A stretch of 64,000 nt of DNA from an uncultured Bacilli bacterium (GCA_934168275.1 CAKPNA010000005.1:1-64000), one strand, 5' to 3'. Numbered from the stretch's first letter, positions 6,948 to 16,172 are shown. The notes: generated by a model from the letters alone, not told the origin. A program made the numbers and translations.

Positions 6948-8009
6948 ATGTTTATACCACATACAACAGTTGTTCATAAAACAATAGTATATAGCGATAC
7001 AGTCTTGCCAGTAAAAGACACAGGAAATAATCTAAAAATTACAAGTATTGCGAATGTTGATGAAGAATCTTTAGAAAGTTGTTTAGAAAAGATCTTTGAA
7101 TCTAATCCGAATGTTATTTTTAATACTATACAATATTCAAGAAAAGATAAAAAAGTTTATTTTTATACAAATCAAGATATTACAACAAAGGATTATGAAG
7201 AAAGCAAATTTACAAGTTATAAACCAATAACTTCAAGAACTGAAATTTTAGAAGAACTAAAAAGAGTTTTACTTGCTTCAAAAAGTAAAGATGCCGATTG
7301 CATTTCGTTATACGATGTATTAGTTTTATTAAAGAAATTAAGAAGTGAATATAGATGTTTAGAAGAAGGATATGAAAATAATTTTAATTATATTGTACAC
7401 AGAAGGTTCAATGAGAATAGTGCAGTTATATACCATGATTTTGATTATGAAAAAAATATTTTGCATATTTCATTCAAAAAATATCGTGGTGGCCATTACG
7501 ATGATATATATTTTGCAAAACAAAACGGAGATCTATATGTTGTAAAATCAAAAAGTTTGTGGACTGATGAAGTATTTTCGGCTTTATGTTCAAGCCTATC
7601 TGAAATGTATGATGAATTGTTAAAGTATGCTGATTATAAGGATTATATGGCTCAAACAACTAATAGAAAACCAATTAATTCTAATTTTAATGTAAGTATT
7701 AGTAATCATGGAATAATAATCTCTGTTAAGGATTTTAACAGTTGGTATGGGAATGAATTAGAACTATCAGCATCTAGTAGTTATGAAGATGGTTATGAAT
7801 TGAAATGTAATTCAAGTATAGTTATTAATGCATTTAGGGGTAATGAAGAAGAAGTTTTTAGAAGGATTTATGTAAAGATTAGTGATTGCCCTGAATGGTG
7901 TCAGTCTATATTATACGAAACAAGGCAAAATCAGTTGTTAGCGACAGAGCAAAGAAAAGAAAAAAAATTAGCATTAGCAAGAAAATTTTTCCCGTTCTTT
8001 AAAAAATAA
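6948..8009 (+). CDS. Hypothetical protein with basic-aromatic C-terminus
   Basis: This 353-residue product starts at an ATG behind TTAGGAGG. No known domain is recognised. It is mixed alpha/beta with many aromatic residues, such as HISFKKYRGGHYDDIYFAKQ in the middle, and no signal peptide. The tail RKEKKLALARKFFPFFKK resembles that of the protein ending at 4330. A strong terminator follows the stop directly, so the gene is monocistronic. It is oriented against the flanking minus-strand genes. Confidence 0.65.
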   Translation: MFIPHTTVVHKTIVYSDTVLPVKDTGNNLKITSIANVDEESLESCLEKIFESNPNVIFNTIQYSRKDKKVYFYTNQDITTKDYEESKFTSYKPITSRTEILEELKRVLLASKSKDADCISLYDVLVLLKKLRSEYRCLEEGYENNFNYIVHRRFNENSAVIYHDFDYEKNILHISFKKYRGGHYDDIYFAKQNGDLYVVKSKSLWTDEVFSALCSSLSEMYDELLKYADYKDYMAQTTNRKPINSNFNVSISNHGIIISVKDFNSWYGNELELSASSSYEDGYELKCNSSIVINAFRGNEEEVFRRIYVKISDCPEWCQSILYETRQNQLLATEQRKEKKLALARKFFPFFKK

Positions 8010-8069
8010 AAACTATGCCACTTTTTTTGCTCACTTCACTAGTGAGTTAAAGAGGTGATAGTCTTTTTT
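8009..8069. terminator. Large terminator hairpin
   Basis: ACTAT...ATAGT closes a long stem with an inner CTCACT/AGTGAG hairpin, followed by TCTTTTTTC. It follows the unknown gene ending at 8009. Confidence 0.7.
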
Positions 8070-8091
8070 CTTTTATTACGTTTTGCCAAAA

Positions 8092-8126
8092 TAAAACTAC
8101 TTTCAATTAATTTGAGAGTAGTTTTT
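8092..8126. terminator. Second terminator-like hairpin
   Basis: AAAACTACT and AGTAGTTTTT pair around a CAATTAATTTG loop. It can work in both directions. Confidence 0.6.
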
Positions 8127-8129
8127 ATA

Positions 8130-8215
8130 TTATCCCGAAAAGTTCGAGCTTGATATTAAAAATTGGTGCGAGTGTCGTTGATATCTACAACTCTTGCATA
8201 GTACGAATGATATAA
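8130..8215. other. Unexplained segment of raised GC
   Basis: The DNA from about 8130 to 8215 is visibly richer in G+C than the AT-rich flanks and has motifs such as CCCGAAAAGTTCGAGCTTG and GGTGCGAGTGTCGTTGATAT. No gene, tRNA or known riboswitch fits. It could be the scar of a lost mobile element or coding remnant. Confidence 0.35.
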
Positions 8216-8272
8216 ATATCACTCATTAAAAATATTTTACCATATATTTTTATAAAATAGAACAAATTTTAT

Positions 8273-9182
8273 TTAATTCTTTTACCATTAACAAGAGGAT
8301 TTAAATCTCTTACTTTTACTTTTGGCATTTCTAATTCAGGTATATCTTGTATTTTTTTATTTTCAAATTCATTGATTAATCCTTGAAGTTTGCTATCTTT
8401 TTGTTGTTTCAACATTGAAAATAAATGTTTTTCATTATAAGTGTATAATTCTTCATAAGTAATATATTTTTTTCAATTGATAGTTTTGCTATTTTAGCAA
8501 GTAATTGCATCATATAATTATCTTCCTTTGAATGACAATATATATCAATACTTTCACTAATTTCTAAAACTTTTTTTACTACTTTTGATGATTTAAAACC
8601 TATTTCATCTTCGTTATTTTCATTTAGAAAAATACACATATCTTTAACTATATTACTAATATCATTTTTATTAATATTTTTAGTCCACCCAATTCCTGTT
8701 AATATTACACCATCAATTCTATCAGCACAAACTTTTGGTCTGTTATTATCAACAACTGAATACTTTTTAAAATTAATAATTTCGTTAATATCAATATCAT
8801 CTTCTCTTAAACATTCTATTAAATATTTATCACTTTTTAAGATATGATTTGTGTATTCTTCAGTACTTCCTTGTTTTTCATAGTCTTGGTTCATATAATC
8901 AATTACATGTGAAAAACAAGGTGTTGCTATATCATGAAAAAGCCCTGCTAATGTTGCTTTTTTATCTTTTGTTAATTTATAAACTATCAAACAAACTGTT
9001 AACGAATGATCATATCTACTTATATACTCTCTAAAATCATATATATCTTTTGAAGCATAGTCCATTCCACAAAAATAACCAATATTTTTTTACCTCAATA
9101 AAGATGGAGCTTTTAAATATTTAATAAGAAAATTGGGTAAGTTTGAATAATCAAGTTGCTCCAAGTAATATTGCAAATACAT
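8273..9182 (-). pseudogene. HD-domain phosphohydrolase, broken by a stop and a frameshift
   Basis: The frame starts at ATG 9182 (GGTG site) with MYLQYYLEQLDYSNLPNFLI, then meets an in-frame TAA at 9092-9090. After it the frame reads KNIGYFCGMDYASKDIYDF and then the HD core: RYDHSL, LAGLFHDIATP and SHVIDYMNQD, the metal-binding H...HD...D set of dNTPase/ppGpp-type hydrolases. Near the end a run of seven A (8473-8467) puts the frame off by one. In the next frame the protein continues YITYEELYTYNEKHLFSML to VNGKRIK and a TAA at 8273. Two separate lesions argue for a pseudogene. An internal ATG at 9065 could still give a 218-residue product, but it has no good ribosome binding site. It sits 19 bases after the dUTPase-like gene, so both were probably one operon. 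Confidence 0.8.
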
Positions 9183-9201
9183 TTTTTCACCAACTTTCTA
9201 G

Positions 9202-9678
9202 TTATTTACTTATCATTTTTAAAGTTTTATTCATTTTTTCTAGACAGTAATTATTTAATTCTTCATCACTATAATCCAATAATTTAGATAATGCTATTAA
9301 ATAAGATAATAGTTTTAATAACTTTTCTTTATCTAGATTTATTGTTAATGAAGAAGCAAGTTTATTTGATTCTATAAATAACTTAACCATATCAGTTTCA
9401 GATATATCTTCTATTTGTATTTCTTCAATATTAGCTAAATCACAAAAACATAAAGTAATCATCAAGCAATCAGCAAACTCAGGTATTGTTATATCAGGGC
9501 TACTTTGTTTTTCATCTTTCCAATATTTAAAACACTTAGTTTCATAAGCAAATTCACTTAATTCGCAAATTAATTCTAATACCTGTTTATAGAAAATTTC
9601 TTCATTTTCATAATTATATTTTTTTCTAAAATATGAATTTATTATCTTTTCTTTTTCGTATATTTCTTTTAAGTTCAT
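9202..9678 (-). CDS. dUTPase/MazG-like all-alpha nucleotide pyrophosphohydrolase
   Basis: The start used is ATG 9678, with AAAGGATGG just upstream; an earlier in-frame start has no site. The 158-residue protein carries ELICELSEFAYETKCFKYWK, matching the E-x-x-E-L-x-N-E-x-x-x-F-K-Y-W metal-site helix of dimeric dUTPases (dUTPase_2), then EFADCLMITLCFCD in place of the E-x-x-D second motif. It probably hydrolyses dUTP or a similar nucleotide to the monophosphate. The downstream neighbour is a broken HD hydrolase, another nucleotide-cleaving family, so the pair may once have formed a nucleotide clean-up operon. Confidence 0.75.
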   Translation of the reverse strand: MNLKEIYEKEKIINSYFRKKYNYENEEIFYKQVLELICELSEFAYETKCFKYWKDEKQSSPDITIPEFADCLMITLCFCDLANIEEIQIEDISETDMVKLFIESNKLASSLTINLDKEKLLKLLSYLIALSKLLDYSDEELNNYCLEKMNKTLKMISK

Positions 9679-9784
9679 ATAGCCATCCTTTCGATTAGTA
9701 ACCACCAATTGAATATATTATATCAGAAAATTATTGATTAGTCTTTAAATGGTAAATAAAAAAGAAAAAAGTAGCATTGATACA

Positions 9785-9835
9785 TTATATTTCTATATCA
9801 AAATCGTCTTTTTCTTTTTTGATAATATTTATCAT
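9785..9835 (-). CDS. Possible 16-residue peptide
   Basis: An ATG at 9835 with an AAAGGTTGGTG site opens a 16-codon frame (MINIIKKEKDDFDIEI) between the tRNAs and the dUTPase-like gene. The good ribosome binding site is the only support. It could be a leader peptide or chance. Confidence 0.3.
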   Translation of the reverse strand: MINIIKKEKDDFDIEI

Positions 9836-9871
9836 AGACACCAACCTTTCTTATGATTTTTTTCTAAAACG

Positions 9872-9898
9872 AAAAAAATCAATCATTTCGATTGATTT
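9872..9898 (-). terminator. Terminator of the tRNA pair
   Basis: Read on the minus strand, AATCAAT-CGAA-ATTGATT-type arms are followed by TTTTTTT, about 40 bases after the tRNA-Leu CCA end. Confidence 0.65.
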
Positions 9899-9938
9899 CT
9901 ATATATCAAAGTTCGAATAGTTCGAACAGATTCGTCAA

Positions 9939-10022
9939 TGGTGCAGGTGAAGGGACTTGAACCCCCACGGATAAACCACTAGATCCTAAGTCTAGCGCGT
10001 CTGCCAATTTCGCCACACCTGC
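9939..10022 (-). tRNA. tRNA-Leu (anticodon TAG)
   Basis: The acceptor arms GCAGGTG (10022-10016) and CACCTGC (9949-9943) pair, with discriminator A at 9942 and an encoded CCA (9941-9939). The anticodon loop CTTAGGA gives TAG. A long variable arm typical of class II tRNA-Leu is present (TGGTTTATCCG), as is the GGTTCAAGTCC T-arm. It reads CUN codons. Confidence 0.95.
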
Positions 10023-10030
10023 ATAAAATT

Positions 10031-10107
10031 TGGTGGACCCTGTAGGACTCGAACCTACGACCGCCCGGTTATGAGCCGGATGCTCTAACCAACTGAGCTA
10101 AGGGTCC
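10031..10107 (-). tRNA. tRNA with CAT anticodon, probably tRNA-Ile2 (lysidine type)
   Basis: GGACCCT (10107-10101) pairs with AGGGTCC (10041-10035); discriminator A, CCA encoded at 10033-10031. The anticodon loop is CTCATAA. The body TTAGCTCAGTTGGTTAGAGC and stem CCGG/CCGG resemble Bacillus tRNA-Ile2, in which C34 is modified to lysidine to read AUA. Elongator tRNA-Met is the alternative. It is co-transcribed with tRNA-Leu, 8 bases apart. Confidence 0.9.
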
Positions 10108-10282
10108 ATTGCTTGATTGCTATCTAATAATAGCATATATAAAAAATTTTTTCAAGACATTTTTAAAAAAAATAACAATTTTTAATCAACTACCCCCATA
10201 ATTCCTTAAATCGACACATTTTTTGGTAATACTATCGTACCATAAACATATTATATATAATATATAAGAAAGGAAATACATA

Positions 10283-10741
10283 ATGAAAAATACAAGTAAT
10301 ATTCAAGCAATAATTACGACTGATAGTTATCTTGATAAAGATGATGAAATATATTTAGAATTTAATTGTCTAAATTCACAAGAAAGAAAAATAGTTAAAG
10401 AACTAGTTGAAAAAGATTTATTACCTTTAGCAGGGCCAACTTCTTTTATAGCAAGCTGTGGTTATGACACTATTATTCCATACTATCTAGATGCTAATAA
10501 CGAATTAACTTTTCTTATGACTGATAATTTAAAATCAATAGTTATCCCATATTATCTAGTTAATTGTATCTTTAAAAGATTAATAGAGAAACATAATATA
10601 GATATACTATTTAATGATTTAGCCTTTGAAAGTAGTTTTACAAGACTAGATAGGGAACTATTATATAACGCTTTACATGAAAAGAGAGTACTATCAAAAA
10701 ATATTAGATGCTTGAATAATCGACTAACTAACATAGGTTAG
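10283..10741 (+). CDS. Hypothetical protein
   Basis: This 152-residue protein has no recognised domain. It starts at an ATG with AAGAAAGGAAAT. It is acidic at the N-terminus, has a mixed centre (DTIIPYYLDANNELTFLM, KSIVIPYYLVNCIFKRL) with a repeated IPYYL motif about 29 residues apart, and a basic C-terminus. No signal peptide or membrane helix is evident. Its terminator overlaps the stop codon, so it is monocistronic between the tRNAs and gatCAB. Confidence 0.65.
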   Translation: MKNTSNIQAIITTDSYLDKDDEIYLEFNCLNSQERKIVKELVEKDLLPLAGPTSFIASCGYDTIIPYYLDANNELTFLMTDNLKSIVIPYYLVNCIFKRLIEKHNIDILFNDLAFESSFTRLDRELLYNALHEKRVLSKNIRCLNNRLTNIG

Positions 10742-10750
10742 TTTTTTTTC
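10726..10750 (+). terminator. Terminator overlapping a stop codon
   Basis: AACTAAC (10726-10732) pairs with GTTAGTT (10737-10743), followed by a T run to 10749. Confidence 0.7.
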
Positions 10751-10771
10751 TTTAGACATTATCCTAATTTA

Positions 10772-10800
10772 TTGACTTATTATGGTAAATAAAATATAAT
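10772..10800 (+). promoter_or_regulatory. Promoter of gatCAB
   Basis: TTGACT (10772-10777), 17-base spacer, TATAAT (10795-10800). It lies 28 bases before the gatC start. Confidence 0.75.
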
Positions 10801-10828
10801 TAAATAAGTTATTAAAGGAGGTATATTA

Positions 10829-11128
10829 ATGAATAAATTTACTAAAGAAATGGTTGATGAATACGCAAATAAATTATTAATTGGTTTAACTGCTGAAGAA
10901 AATCAAATGGTATTAGATGAATTTTCTGTAATAGATGAATCTATTAATGTTATTAATAATATTAAAGATATTGACAAAGTTGAACCTATGACTCATTGTT
11001 TAGATGATTTTACTTATGAACTAAGAGAAGATGAAGTTATTGAGTCAGTATATATTGATGATTTGTTATCTAATTGTGATGTTCATACTGATAGAGAAGT
11101 TGAAATACCTAAGGTGGTGGGAGAATGA
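10829..11128 (+). CDS. gatC: Asp-tRNA(Asn)/Glu-tRNA(Gln) amidotransferase subunit C
   Basis: The 99-residue GatC wraps around GatA and stabilises the GatCAB complex. Family marks are the N-terminal helix with ANKLLIGLTAEENQMVLDEF and the later DIDKVEPMTHCLDDFTYELR, matching the usual D-x-V-x-P-x-x-x-x segment and L-R-x-D. An AAGGAGGT site precedes the ATG. It overlaps gatA by four bases (ATGA). Its presence means that Asn-tRNA and/or Gln-tRNA is made by transamidation. Confidence 0.93.
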   Translation: MNKFTKEMVDEYANKLLIGLTAEENQMVLDEFSVIDESINVINNIKDIDKVEPMTHCLDDFTYELREDEVIESVYIDDLLSNCDVHTDREVEIPKVVGE

Positions 11129-12588
11129 AATATATGAATAAGTCTATTGAAGAATTACATGAAATGCTATTATCAGGAGAGTGTACTAGCGATGAATTAG
11201 TTGCTGAATCATTAAAACTATCTCATGAACTTCAAGATAAATGTAATGCTTTTGTAACTATTTTAGACGATGCTAAGGGTGGAGTGGTTAATGATAACCT
11301 ATTATCCGGTATTCCATATGGCCTTAAAGACAATTATTCAACTAAAGGAATCCTTACTACTGGATCATCTAACACATTAAAAGATTATGTTCCGTTCTTT
11401 GATGCCACAGCAGTTTCTAAATTAAAGTCTGCCGGAGCAGTATTAGTTAATAAAACAGTTATGGATGAATTTGGTATGGGTGGTACCGGTACGACAGGAC
11501 ACACAGGCATTGTAAGAAATCCTTGGGACACTAGTCGTATGTGTGCCGGTTCTTCATCAGGCAGTGCATGTGCTGTTAGCTATGGTGTTTATCCATATGC
11601 AACAGGTTCTGATACCGGTGATTCTATTAGAAAACCTGCTGCTTATTGTGGAATAGTAGGGTATAAACCAACATATGGTATGATATCTAGATATGGATTA
11701 TTTCCATTTGCTTCATCCCTAGATCACTTAGGAGTTCTAACTCGTAATGTCAAAGACGCTGCTATCGTAGTAGATACTATGAAAGGTATCGATAAAAACG
11801 ATATGACATCATGGGATTCAAGCAATATTAACCTAGCGTCTTCCCTAACAGGAGAAGTATCAGGCAAGAAACTATGTTATATTAAAGAAATATGCGATAT
11901 AAATAACTATCCAAATGCTAATGAAGAATTAAAAGAACACTTAGCTAACTTTATGAAAGTTATTGATAAATGTCGCGGTCTTGGTATAGAAGTAGTAGAA
12001 GAATCAGTCGATAAAGTCTTATTAGATGCTGTACCTGCTATTTATAGTGTTATTTCTAGTGCCGAAGCAACATCTAATATGTCTAATTTAACCGGTATTA
12101 GTTTTGGCCCACGTGGTGAAGGTAAGAACTATATTGAAATGATTAAAGATCACCGTACAAAAGGTTTCTCTTCATTAATTAAAAGAAGATTCGTTATTGG
12201 CTCTTATGTTCTAGAAAGAGAAAATATAAATAGATATTTCCATAATGCCGGCCGAGCTAGAAGATTAATAGTTGATACTTGGAAGGAACTATATAAGAAA
12301 TATGATGGCGTTATTCTTCCGGTAGGCAGTGGCCCGGCTAAAAAGTTTGATGCTGAAGACAATATCTTAACAGAAAACACTTCTATTCTAGAAGAACATC
12401 TACAAATTGGTAATTTTGGTGGTTTTCCTTCTATTACCATTCCATGTGGTTTTGTATCTAACTTACCGGTTGGAGTTAATATTACCGGTAATTGTTATGA
12501 TGATGCTAATGTTTTAAATATTGCCTATGCTCTAGAGGACACTATGAACTATAAAAATCAACTAGCTAAGGAGGTTAATCATGAGTAA
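11125..12588 (+). CDS. gatA: Asp-tRNA(Asn)/Glu-tRNA(Gln) amidotransferase subunit A
   Basis: GatA (487 residues, normal length) is the amidase that releases ammonia from glutamine. The Ser-cisSer-Lys triad is visible: Lys in GIPYGLKDNYSTKG (about residue 66), and the two serines in the GSSSGSACAVSYGVYPYA region (about 140-165), with GSDTGDSIRKPAAYCG containing the nucleophile in its usual amidase-signature context. The start follows GGTGGGAG, overlapping the gatC stop, and the end overlaps gatB by eight bases. Confidence 0.97.
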   Translation: MKYMNKSIEELHEMLLSGECTSDELVAESLKLSHELQDKCNAFVTILDDAKGGVVNDNLLSGIPYGLKDNYSTKGILTTGSSNTLKDYVPFFDATAVSKLKSAGAVLVNKTVMDEFGMGGTGTTGHTGIVRNPWDTSRMCAGSSSGSACAVSYGVYPYATGSDTGDSIRKPAAYCGIVGYKPTYGMISRYGLFPFASSLDHLGVLTRNVKDAAIVVDTMKGIDKNDMTSWDSSNINLASSLTGEVSGKKLCYIKEICDINNYPNANEELKEHLANFMKVIDKCRGLGIEVVEESVDKVLLDAVPAIYSVISSAEATSNMSNLTGISFGPRGEGKNYIEMIKDHRTKGFSSLIKRRFVIGSYVLERENINRYFHNAGRARRLIVDTWKELYKKYDGVILPVGSGPAKKFDAEDNILTENTSILEEHLQIGNFGGFPSITIPCGFVSNLPVGVNITGNCYDDANVLNIAYALEDTMNYKNQLAKEVNHE

Positions 12589-14041
12589 GTATATTGCTAA
12601 AATAGGATTAGAGATGCACTGTGAAATTAGTAAAACTAAATCTAAAGTATTTTCCGGTGCTAGAAATGATTATTCACCCCTTGCTAATAGTAATGTTAGA
12701 CCGCTTGATATGGGATTCCCAGGAGTATTACCGGTAGTTAATAAAGAAGCCGTTAGATTGTCTTTAATGGCTAGTATAATTCTTAACTGCAAACAGCCGG
12801 AATACATGTATTTTGAAAGAAAAAATTACTATTATCCTGACTTACCTAAAGGATACCAAATTACTCAAGAAACTAAACCTATTCCTGTTGGTATATATGG
12901 TAATGTTAAATTTGATTTCAATGGTGGAGAAAGAACTGTCAGAATTAATAATATTCACTTAGAAGAAGATTCTGCATCTCTAGACCATTTATATGATACA
13001 TCAGTAATTGATTATAATAGATCCGGAGTACCTTTACTAGAACTTGTTACTGAACCTGATATTACATCTGCTGATGAAGCTGTAGCATTTCTAGAACATA
13101 TGCGTAGTATTTATCGTTATGCTGGTATATCTGACGCCGATAGTAAAAAAGGCCAAATTAGATGTGATGTTAATGTCTCTATTATGGATAGTAACCTAGA
13201 TACTGAAGATCCAAATAATTGGGGTACTAAAATAGAAATAAAAAATGTTAACTCTTTTGGCGGAGTAAGAGACGCTATTAATTATGAAATAGATAGACAA
13301 ATCAAACTAAAAGAAGATGGCACTTATGATGAAATGGAACAGCAAACTAGAAGATGGGATGAAGATAGTGCTACTACTATTTATATGCGTTCTAAAGTAG
13401 ATGCTATTGACTATAAATATTTTGTTGATCCTAACATCCCTAAGTTTAAAATAAGTAAAGAATGGTTAGAAGAAATAAGAAATAGTATTCCTAAACTTGC
13501 TTATGAAAGAAAGAAACAATATTTAAACGAATTCGGTTTAAGCGAATATGATACTAATATATTAATTAAAGATAAAGATATTAGTGATTATTTTGAAGAA
13601 TGTATTAGTATTAATACTGATCCTAAACAAGCCGCTAATTGGATTAATGGTATGGTTCTAAGTTATCTAAATGCTAACGATATAACAATTGATGAATTAA
13701 AGTTAAGACCAAATGACTTAAAAGAATTAATTGATTTAATAGAAAGTAAAACTATATCTAGTAAACAAGGTAAAGATGTCTTTAATATCTGTGTTGAAAA
13801 TGGTAAAAGCCCTAAAGTAGTTGTTAAAGAAGAAGGAATGCTTCAAATAACTGACCCTGAAGAAGTTAGAAAGATAGTTCTTGATACAATGAATAGTAAT
13901 TTAGAACAAGTAAACAATTATAAAACTAATCCACGTGTTCTTGACTTCTTTATTGGCCAAGTTATGAAAAACTCTCGTGGTAAAGCTAACCCTGAAATTA
14001 CTAGAAAAGTACTTAGTGAAGAACTAGAAAAAACTCTATAA
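12581..14041 (+). CDS. gatB: Asp-tRNA(Asn)/Glu-tRNA(Gln) amidotransferase subunit B
   Basis: GatB (486 residues) phosphorylates the mischarged Asp or Glu and transfers ammonia to it. The N-terminal IGLEMHCEISKTKSKVFSGA, the PGVLPVVN motif, FERKNYYYPDLPKGYQITQ and GQIRCDVNVSI are typical of the catalytic core. The C-terminal helical/YqeY-type tail ends near LDFFIGQVMKNSRGKANPE. It is translated from an AAGGAGG site inside gatA. A terminator follows at 14052. Confidence 0.97.
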   Translation: MSKYIAKIGLEMHCEISKTKSKVFSGARNDYSPLANSNVRPLDMGFPGVLPVVNKEAVRLSLMASIILNCKQPEYMYFERKNYYYPDLPKGYQITQETKPIPVGIYGNVKFDFNGGERTVRINNIHLEEDSASLDHLYDTSVIDYNRSGVPLLELVTEPDITSADEAVAFLEHMRSIYRYAGISDADSKKGQIRCDVNVSIMDSNLDTEDPNNWGTKIEIKNVNSFGGVRDAINYEIDRQIKLKEDGTYDEMEQQTRRWDEDSATTIYMRSKVDAIDYKYFVDPNIPKFKISKEWLEEIRNSIPKLAYERKKQYLNEFGLSEYDTNILIKDKDISDYFEECISINTDPKQAANWINGMVLSYLNANDITIDELKLRPNDLKELIDLIESKTISSKQGKDVFNICVENGKSPKVVVKEEGMLQITDPEEVRKIVLDTMNSNLEQVNNYKTNPRVLDFFIGQVMKNSRGKANPEITRKVLSEELEKTL

Positions 14042-14051
14042 TAATATTAAT

Positions 14052-14083
14052 GAGATTTATTATAACAATAAGTCTCTTTTTTT
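14052..14083 (+). terminator. Terminator of gatCAB
   Basis: GAGATTTATT (14052-14061) pairs with AATAAGTCTC (14067-14076) with one G-U, followed by seven T. Confidence 0.75.
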
Positions 14084-14229
14084 ATTACTTAACAAATTAT
14101 TGTTTTAGAAAACTATTTATGATAAAATAAAATTAAATAATAGAAAGAACTCTATACCAACTAAGTTTATTACTAAGATAAATAAGGAGTAGGAAGCACT
14201 ATTATGTGTTTTAAGTAGTAGGTGGTATT

Positions 14230-16140
14230 ATGAAGAAAAAGTATTTATATATATTAATATCTCTAATATATATGGATTTAATATATAATTTATTTGCATA
14301 CGATACATATTTAAAAAGTTCAATCATTAACATGGTTTTATTTGGTATTTGTCAAACTAGTTTAATATATTTAATAACAAGTATATTTACTAAAAGAATA
14401 AATAAAGTTCTAACTTATATAATATATGGAATAATGGGATTTTGTTATAGTTTGTACTATATATTCTATAAAGTATTTATTACACCATTTTCTATAGCAC
14501 TTTTTAGACAAAGTGATCAAACACTTAAATTTGGTAAAAATATATTAATATCTATTCTTCAAAATATCCATGTTATTATTTTATTCTTCTTACCAATAGT
14601 TCTCTTAATAATATTTAGAAAGAAGTTAGATTATGAAAAATTTAAATTTAAAAATCTCGGCATTTCTCTTTGCGTATTGTTAATATCTGTTGGTATATAT
14701 ATTGGTAATATTTTTATCCAAAAGAAAGAAGTAGGAGGAATATATAATTTATATTTCGAAACCAATAATGTTTCATTAAATATTGAAAGATTAGGAGTAC
14801 CTGCTGCCATATATTTAGATATTTATCGAAGTATATTTGGAATAGAAGAAAAAATTGAATTAGTAGAAGAGCCTCAAATAAAAGATAATAATAGTGATGA
14901 CGAATTATTTGAGTATGAAGACAATATTCTTGAATTAGATTTATCGAGTACGGACGGAAATATAGGTAAAATTAATGAATTTATTGGTAATGAAACAGGT
15001 ACTAGAAAGAATAAATATACCGGAATGTTTAAAGATATGAATTTAATATATATTGTTGCAGAAAGTTTTAACGAAATTGCTGTCAGAGAAGACTTAACGC
15101 CAACATTATATAAACTAGTTCATGAGGGATTCTATTTTGAAAACTTTTATACATCAAACAATCTATCAACAATCGGTGGTGAATTTCAAGCCTTAACTGG
15201 ATTATATGCTGATAATACTATTCTTAGTTCTTGGAGAAGTGGTAGTGCTTATTATCCATATGGATTAGGTACTGTCTTTAAAAACTTAGGATATAGTACA
15301 TATGCATATCATAACAATAGTGCATATTTTCAAGATAGAAATGTATATCTAAAAAGCCAAGGATTAGATAATTATAAAGGCTGCTATAATGGCCTTGAAA
15401 AGCTAATTAATTGTGAACAATGGCCACAAAGTGATGTTGAAATGATTAATGCCACAATAGATGATTATATTAATAGTGATAAACCATTCTTAACTTATTA
15501 CATGACTGTTTCAGGACACTTTTATTATAACTTTGCCGGTAATGCCATTGCTAGTAAAAATAAAGATTTAGTTAAAGATTTAGACTATCCTGAAGAGGTT
15601 AAAGGCTATCTAGCAACGCAAATAGAACTAGATAAAGCCTTAAATATTCTTATAAATAAACTAGATGAAGTAGGTAAACTTGATGATACCGTAATTGTTT
15701 TACTAGCTGATCACTATCCATATAACCTATCAATTGATAATATTAATATGCTATCTAGTTATGAAAGAGATAGTTTAATCGAAGCTAATAGTAATAACCT
15801 AATTATTTATAATAGTAAAATGAAAAGTGCTAAAGTTGATAAAGTAGGAATGAGCATTGATGTTATCCCAACAGTATATAACTTATTTGGCATAGACTAT
15901 GACTCTAGAATTATTATGGGTAAAGATATTCTTAGTACAAGTGAAGGTATTGCTATTTTTAAAGACAAATCATGGGTTACAAATAAAGGCACATATTATG
16001 CTTCTACCGGCAAATTTGTTGCCAAAAGTAATGACATACCAGAAGGATACGTTAACGCCATTAACACTATAGTAAGTAATAGAGTAGCCATTAGTAGAAT
16101 GATTGTGGCTAATAATTATTATAAATATATATTTAAATAG
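14230..16140 (+). CDS. LTA synthase-like phosphoglycerol transferase, membrane sulfatase fold
   Basis: The 636-residue protein has about five N-terminal membrane helices (residues 5-165) and an external sulfatase-fold domain from about 265. NLIYIVAESFNE holds the first metal ligand Glu278. STIGGEFQALTGLY holds Thr314, the position of the catalytic threonine of LtaS, in the T-x-x-x-E-F context. VLLADHYPY holds the Asp-His metal ligands near the end. LtaS transfers glycerol-phosphate from phosphatidylglycerol to build lipoteichoic acid; related enzymes prime it or modify other polymers. The size matches LtaS (about 640). It is preceded by GGTGGT and is monocistronic. Fold is secure, exact polymer less so. 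Confidence 0.85.
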   Translation: MKKKYLYILISLIYMDLIYNLFAYDTYLKSSIINMVLFGICQTSLIYLITSIFTKRINKVLTYIIYGIMGFCYSLYYIFYKVFITPFSIALFRQSDQTLKFGKNILISILQNIHVIILFFLPIVLLIIFRKKLDYEKFKFKNLGISLCVLLISVGIYIGNIFIQKKEVGGIYNLYFETNNVSLNIERLGVPAAIYLDIYRSIFGIEEKIELVEEPQIKDNNSDDELFEYEDNILELDLSSTDGNIGKINEFIGNETGTRKNKYTGMFKDMNLIYIVAESFNEIAVREDLTPTLYKLVHEGFYFENFYTSNNLSTIGGEFQALTGLYADNTILSSWRSGSAYYPYGLGTVFKNLGYSTYAYHNNSAYFQDRNVYLKSQGLDNYKGCYNGLEKLINCEQWPQSDVEMINATIDDYINSDKPFLTYYMTVSGHFYYNFAGNAIASKNKDLVKDLDYPEEVKGYLATQIELDKALNILINKLDEVGKLDDTVIVLLADHYPYNLSIDNINMLSSYERDSLIEANSNNLIIYNSKMKSAKVDKVGMSIDVIPTVYNLFGIDYDSRIIMGKDILSTSEGIAIFKDKSWVTNKGTYYASTGKFVAKSNDIPEGYVNAINTIVSNRVAISRMIVANNYYKYIFK

Positions 16141-16172
16141 TAATAACCTAATTTAACGATATAAAATAATAG

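Noticed and set aside
8460..8480. Programmed frameshift in the HD gene
   Set aside because: A slippery A run alone would allow it, but a separate in-frame TAA in the same gene makes decay the simpler explanation.
14084..14229. Riboswitch before the LTA-synthase-like gene
   Set aside because: No conserved core or paired terminator/antiterminator could be found in these 146 bases.
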